Assembly (NCBI GenBank): GCA_027297485.1
Contig: JAPUHZ010000452.1
Location: 1 to 9,367, forward strand
DNA length: 9,367 nt
Source of the DNA: Deltaproteobacteria bacterium
GTDB taxonomy: Bacteria; Desulfobacterota_B; Binatia; UBA9968
Direction: 5' to 3'
Notes under the pieces: generated by a model
Database searches by the model: none
Told to the model about the DNA's origin: nothing
Seen by the model: only the letters and a program-made list of their open reading frames with translations
Part shown: positions 6,915 through 9,367 of the stretch, piece after piece
Layout of the letters: every line of letters starts with the position of its first letter
Position numbering within the stretch: position 1 is the first letter of the stretch
Made by a program: the position numbers and the translations under genes

Positions 6915-7706
6915 ATGGATCTGAAGGCGCCGAAGTTGGGAGTCAAGATGAGTTCTCGGGAAGCCAAGGTCTATGTAAATCAACTCAACGTGAAGGTTTT
7001 GAGGCGATGGGAAGAGCGAGTAACGCGAGGGGCCTTCATGAAATCTCTCTTAGAGGGGACCTTGCCTCGTTCGACGATCCGTTTCTTCTTCAAGAATTGG
7101 GGGGCCTTTACCATAGAGATTAATACCCTCATCGCGGCCTCCTACCATAAGCACATCGGATTTTTCAAAAGGCATTTGGATCTGTTAGGACCGTTTGGCG
7201 CCAAGGTGGCCGATGAGTTCATCCACCCGAAACCACCGGGCCATCTCCTGGTCATGTTGCAGACCGCCGAGGCCCTCGGCTTATCAGAGGAGGAGGTCCT
7301 GCGCCGGCCGATGCTGCCGGAGGCCCGTGCGATACTCGATTTCAAGCGTGGCCTTTTGTGGGAAGGGACGGTGGCCGAGTGGTGGTTCTCCATGCTGACA
7401 GAGGAGCCGATCGGCCACTGGGCAGCGAGCTGGTATCAGGCCCTCACTTCCCATTACGGATTCAGCCGGGAGCAGGCGATCTATTTTTCCACGCATGAGG
7501 AGGCGGATCTTAAGGAGCACGACGATGGGGTCATGGGTCACGGCAGCTTTAACCGCTTAGTCATGGAGCGCGTTCTCGAAGACGGTTACGCGGACGTGAG
7601 GGAAGGCTACACCCTCGAATACTGCGCTCTGACATCCGTAGATCTCTATGGGATCATGCATCGCGGAGTCTATGAACATGGCGCATCTGAGTTAAAAAGA
7701 GAATGA
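6915..7706 (+). CDS. heme-oxygenase-fold oxidase (PqqC/TenA-like, possible di-iron enzyme)
   Basis: This 263-residue, largely helical protein belongs to the PqqC/TenA-like superfamily, which includes thiaminase-type enzymes, the PQQ oxidase and the diiron heme-oxygenase-like oxidases. The motif H-E-E-A-D-L-K-E-H at residues 194-202 (H194, D198, H202) matches the His-Asp-His metal ligands of the iron oxidases. Glu68 in the helix FTIEINTLIAASYH and Glu155 in GTVAEWWF are candidate further ligands. The first helix lacks the usual short-spaced Glu-His pair, so metal binding is likely but not certain. The ATG at 6915 is preceded by GAGG about ten bases upstream. The dienelactone hydrolase gene follows after 19 bases, suggesting joint transcription. 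The substrate is unknown; decarboxylation or oxygenation of a carboxylate or amino-acid-like compound is the usual chemistry. Confidence 0.8.
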   Translation: MDLKAPKLGVKMSSREAKVYVNQLNVKVLRRWEERVTRGAFMKSLLEGTLPRSTIRFFFKNWGAFTIEINTLIAASYHKHIGFFKRHLDLLGPFGAKVADEFIHPKPPGHLLVMLQTAEALGLSEEEVLRRPMLPEARAILDFKRGLLWEGTVAEWWFSMLTEEPIGHWAASWYQALTSHYGFSREQAIYFSTHEEADLKEHDDGVMGHGSFNRLVMERVLEDGYADVREGYTLEYCALTSVDLYGIMHRGVYEHGASELKRE

Positions 7707-7725
7707 AGGGTTTTCTTTCCGGCCC

Positions 7726-8562
7726 TTGAAGTTAACTGTGGCACATCAGGGAACAACGCGACTTCGGCCTTTAACGGTCCGTTTCAACAGCGGGATCGCC
7801 GCTTTTCGCGCCCTACCCAGAGCCAAGAGTAAGCGGCCGGCGGTCATTCTTCTCCACGAAAGGTACGGTGTTGACCGGCACACGAAAGATCTCATCTTGA
7901 GGCTTGCCCAGGCAGGTTATGTAGCCCTTGCTCCCGATCTCTTTTCCCGCTTCACGGGCGACAGAAAAACCTTACAACGGGGTGAAGTGAGAGTGGAGTT
8001 GCGAGATGATGAGGTCCTAAGAGATTTAGCTGAAGCCGTGGATTATCTGAAGAGGCAGGATGCCGTGGACGAGTCGAGGGTCGGGATCATTGGTGTCTGT
8101 CAGACGGGCCGTCAATCCTTGCTTCTCGCCGCGCACAGAAACGACATCTCCGCTTCCGTGGTTCTTTACGGGGCCGTGGGAGAAAAGGAGTGGCTCACCA
8201 ATGAGCTTCGACCCGAGCCGGTCGAGCGCCTCATCGGCCAGCTTTCCTGCCCGGTATTAGGAATATTCGGTGAGGCCGATCACATTATTTCGGTCGACAG
8301 TGTTCTTCGGTTCCGAGGCTGTCTCGAACGGTCGAATAAAAGCTATCATATACGCATCTATCCCAATGTGCCGCACGGCTGGCTCAACGATACGATGCCC
8401 GGTAGGTACCGCAAAGAGGCAGCGAAAGATGCATGGAAGTTGATTCTCTCTTTTCTGAAGAAGGCATTCAGCAACGGGTGGAATAGAGAAAGGGTCCTCT
8501 GGACTTTTGAGAGCGATATATCCCCCAACTACGACTTCACAAAAAACGTCAGGATGGAGTAA
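7726..8562 (+). CDS. dienelactone hydrolase family protein
   Basis: This 278-residue alpha/beta hydrolase has the complete dienelactone hydrolase layout: RPAVILLHERYGVDRHTKDL with Glu45 in the position that activates the nucleophile, G-V-C-Q-T-G with nucleophile Cys125, FGEADHII with Asp185 and VPHGWLN with His217. Such enzymes open lactones or other small esters, as in chloroaromatic breakdown, and act in the cytoplasm. The usual second Gly after Cys (CxGG) is replaced by Q-T-G-R. About 30 residues extend beyond the fold, ending in SDISPNYDFTKNVRME. The assigned start is TTG at 7726, because the frame is closed by TAA at 7693-7695 and no ATG lies between; the ribosome binding site is poor and GTG at 7738 is an alternative. 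It probably shares a transcript with the preceding oxidase-like gene. Confidence 0.87.
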   Translation: MKLTVAHQGTTRLRPLTVRFNSGIAAFRALPRAKSKRPAVILLHERYGVDRHTKDLILRLAQAGYVALAPDLFSRFTGDRKTLQRGEVRVELRDDEVLRDLAEAVDYLKRQDAVDESRVGIIGVCQTGRQSLLLAAHRNDISASVVLYGAVGEKEWLTNELRPEPVERLIGQLSCPVLGIFGEADHIISVDSVLRFRGCLERSNKSYHIRIYPNVPHGWLNDTMPGRYRKEAAKDAWKLILSFLKKAFSNGWNRERVLWTFESDISPNYDFTKNVRME

Positions 8563-8646
8563 GAAGACAACGCCCTTTTGGCGTCGGCAGTAGCATGAAC
8601 CGGTATCCGCTTGCGGTTCTGGAACGATTGTTAAGGAGAAAGACTC

Positions 8647-9367
8647 ATGAATAAGATCGAATCTTCAGCGGCAGCTCCGACGGGGCGAGAGCCGCCCACG
8701 GTGAAGGGCCCGCGCGTCTGGCTCGACATGGACCAGAAGGATCTCGACGACGCTTATGATCAGACCTGCTGGGCGCCGAATCGCGAGCACATCAGGGAGC
8801 GCCGTCGCCTCGCGAGCGAGCGGGCGATCGCGCGCATAGGGCTGCCTGAGCGCTTGGCTTACGGGCCGACCGAGATCGAAAAGCTCGATATCTACAAATC
8901 CACTCGACCCAACGCCCCGATCAATGTTTACATCCACGGCGGCGCCTGGCGCGGGGGCCTTGCCAAGAACTTCGCCTACTTGGCCGAAATGTTCCTCGCC
9001 GCCGGCGCACATTTCGTCGTGCCCGATTTTGTGTGGGTGCAGGACGCGGGAGGCAGTCTCATGACAATGGCCGATCAGGTGCGCCGCGCGGTCGCCTGGG
9101 TTTACAAGAACGCCACGAGCTTCGGTGGCAATCCAAACCGTCTCTATCTTTCGGGCCACTCTTCGGGTGGCCATCTCGGCGGCGTAATTGGAATCACGGA
9201 CTGGCGCAAGGACTTCGCCCTGCCGGCCGACATTATCAAGGGCGCCTTGCTGGTCAGCGGCATGTACGATTTAAAGCCCGTGCGGCTCTCACAGCGGAGT
9301 AATTACGTCAACTTCGAGAGCCGCACGGGCTTTAAATCGTACATGCCGCTGATCATTGCCTACGGAA
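8647..9367 (+). CDS. alpha/beta hydrolase, kynurenine-formamidase-like (3' end outside window)
   Basis: The first 240 residues are visible, starting at ATG 8647 with AAGGAG eight bases upstream. The oxyanion-hole motif HGGAWRGG (residues 97-104) and the nucleophile elbow G-H-S-S-G-G-H-L with Ser172 place it among esterases and arylformamidases of the BD-FAE type. The acid and histidine of the triad would lie beyond the window. The N-terminal part (VWLDMDQKDLDDAYDQ) is a family-like leader. The gene is visibly richer in G and C than its neighbours, which may mean transfer. Residues E224 to M233 are encoded by an inverted copy of the gene's own bases 9254-9290 and are followed by PLIIAYG, which again looks like true family sequence. 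About twenty family residues therefore seem to be replaced in frame, and the product may be damaged. Confidence 0.82.
   Translation, partial: MNKIESSAAAPTGREPPTVKGPRVWLDMDQKDLDDAYDQTCWAPNREHIRERRRLASERAIARIGLPERLAYGPTEIEKLDIYKSTRPNAPINVYIHGGAWRGGLAKNFAYLAEMFLAAGAHFVVPDFVWVQDAGGSLMTMADQVRRAVAWVYKNATSFGGNPNRLYLSGHSSGGHLGGVIGITDWRKDFALPADIIKGALLVSGMYDLKPVRLSQRSNYVNFESRTGFKSYMPLIIAYG
9254..9352. repeat. 37-bp perfect inverted repeat inside the hydrolase gene
   Basis: The left arm 9254-9290 and right arm 9316-9352 are exact reverse complements over 37 bases, separated by a 25-base loop. The right arm begins exactly at a codon boundary and stays in frame. Natural coding sequence almost never carries such a structure, so it marks either a template-switch mutation or a fold-back artefact of amplification or assembly. 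Confidence 0.95.

Noticed and set aside
8570..8584. Hairpin ACGCC-CTTTT-GGCGT after the dienelactone hydrolase gene
   Set aside because: The stem is only five base pairs and no T-run follows it, so it is not a convincing terminator.
8665..9174. Minus-strand open frame of 169 residues opposite the last gene
   Set aside because: It is a shadow frame in GC-rich sequence; the plus strand carries the HGGAW and GHSSGG hydrolase motifs.

Overview
The window reads as a piece of a Gram-negative, probably environmental bacterial chromosome. The organism cannot be named from the sequence. The protein families (a DUF4153 membrane protein, an RNase Z-like hydrolase, a heme-oxygenase-like oxidase, a dienelactone hydrolase, a DUF385 flavin/deazaflavin protein) are typical of soil or sediment proteobacterial and neighbouring lineages. 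Base composition looks moderate for most of the window and clearly GC-richer in the last gene.

Layout. (1) Bases 1-392: a DoxX membrane protein whose start codon lies one base outside the window. (2) 531-2275: one DUF4153 membrane protein split into two overlapping frames by a -1 shift at a run of six T. (3) 2276-3738: an accessory stretch with a short palindromic element, the C-terminal remnant of a PIN-domain toxin, a complete hicA-hicB toxin-antitoxin pair on the minus strand with a 14-bp palindrome just upstream of hicA, and about 440 bases with no credible gene. (4) 3739-6453: a tight plus-strand run of an RNase Z-like metallo-hydrolase, an exported protein of unknown function and an EamA/DMT transporter. 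(5) 6440-6787: a minus-strand DUF385 protein whose end overlaps the transporter gene. (6) 6915-8562: a PqqC/TenA-like (heme-oxygenase-fold) protein followed 19 bases later by a dienelactone hydrolase with an intact Cys-Asp-His triad. (7) 8647-end: a GC-rich alpha/beta hydrolase, cut by the window end and carrying a 37-bp perfect inverted duplication inside its coding sequence.

How the genes may work together. hicA and hicB are a self-contained toxin-antitoxin module, probably autoregulated through the palindrome. The PIN remnant suggests that toxin-antitoxin genes have collected and decayed at this site. The oxidase-like protein and the two hydrolases could form a small catabolic or tailoring set, but no substrate can be deduced. 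The two points most worth checking are the DUF4153 frameshift and the inverted duplication in the last gene. Each may be a real mutation or a sequencing/assembly artefact. I found no clear new multi-gene system; the heme-oxygenase-fold/dienelactone hydrolase pair is the best candidate for an uncharacterised activity.
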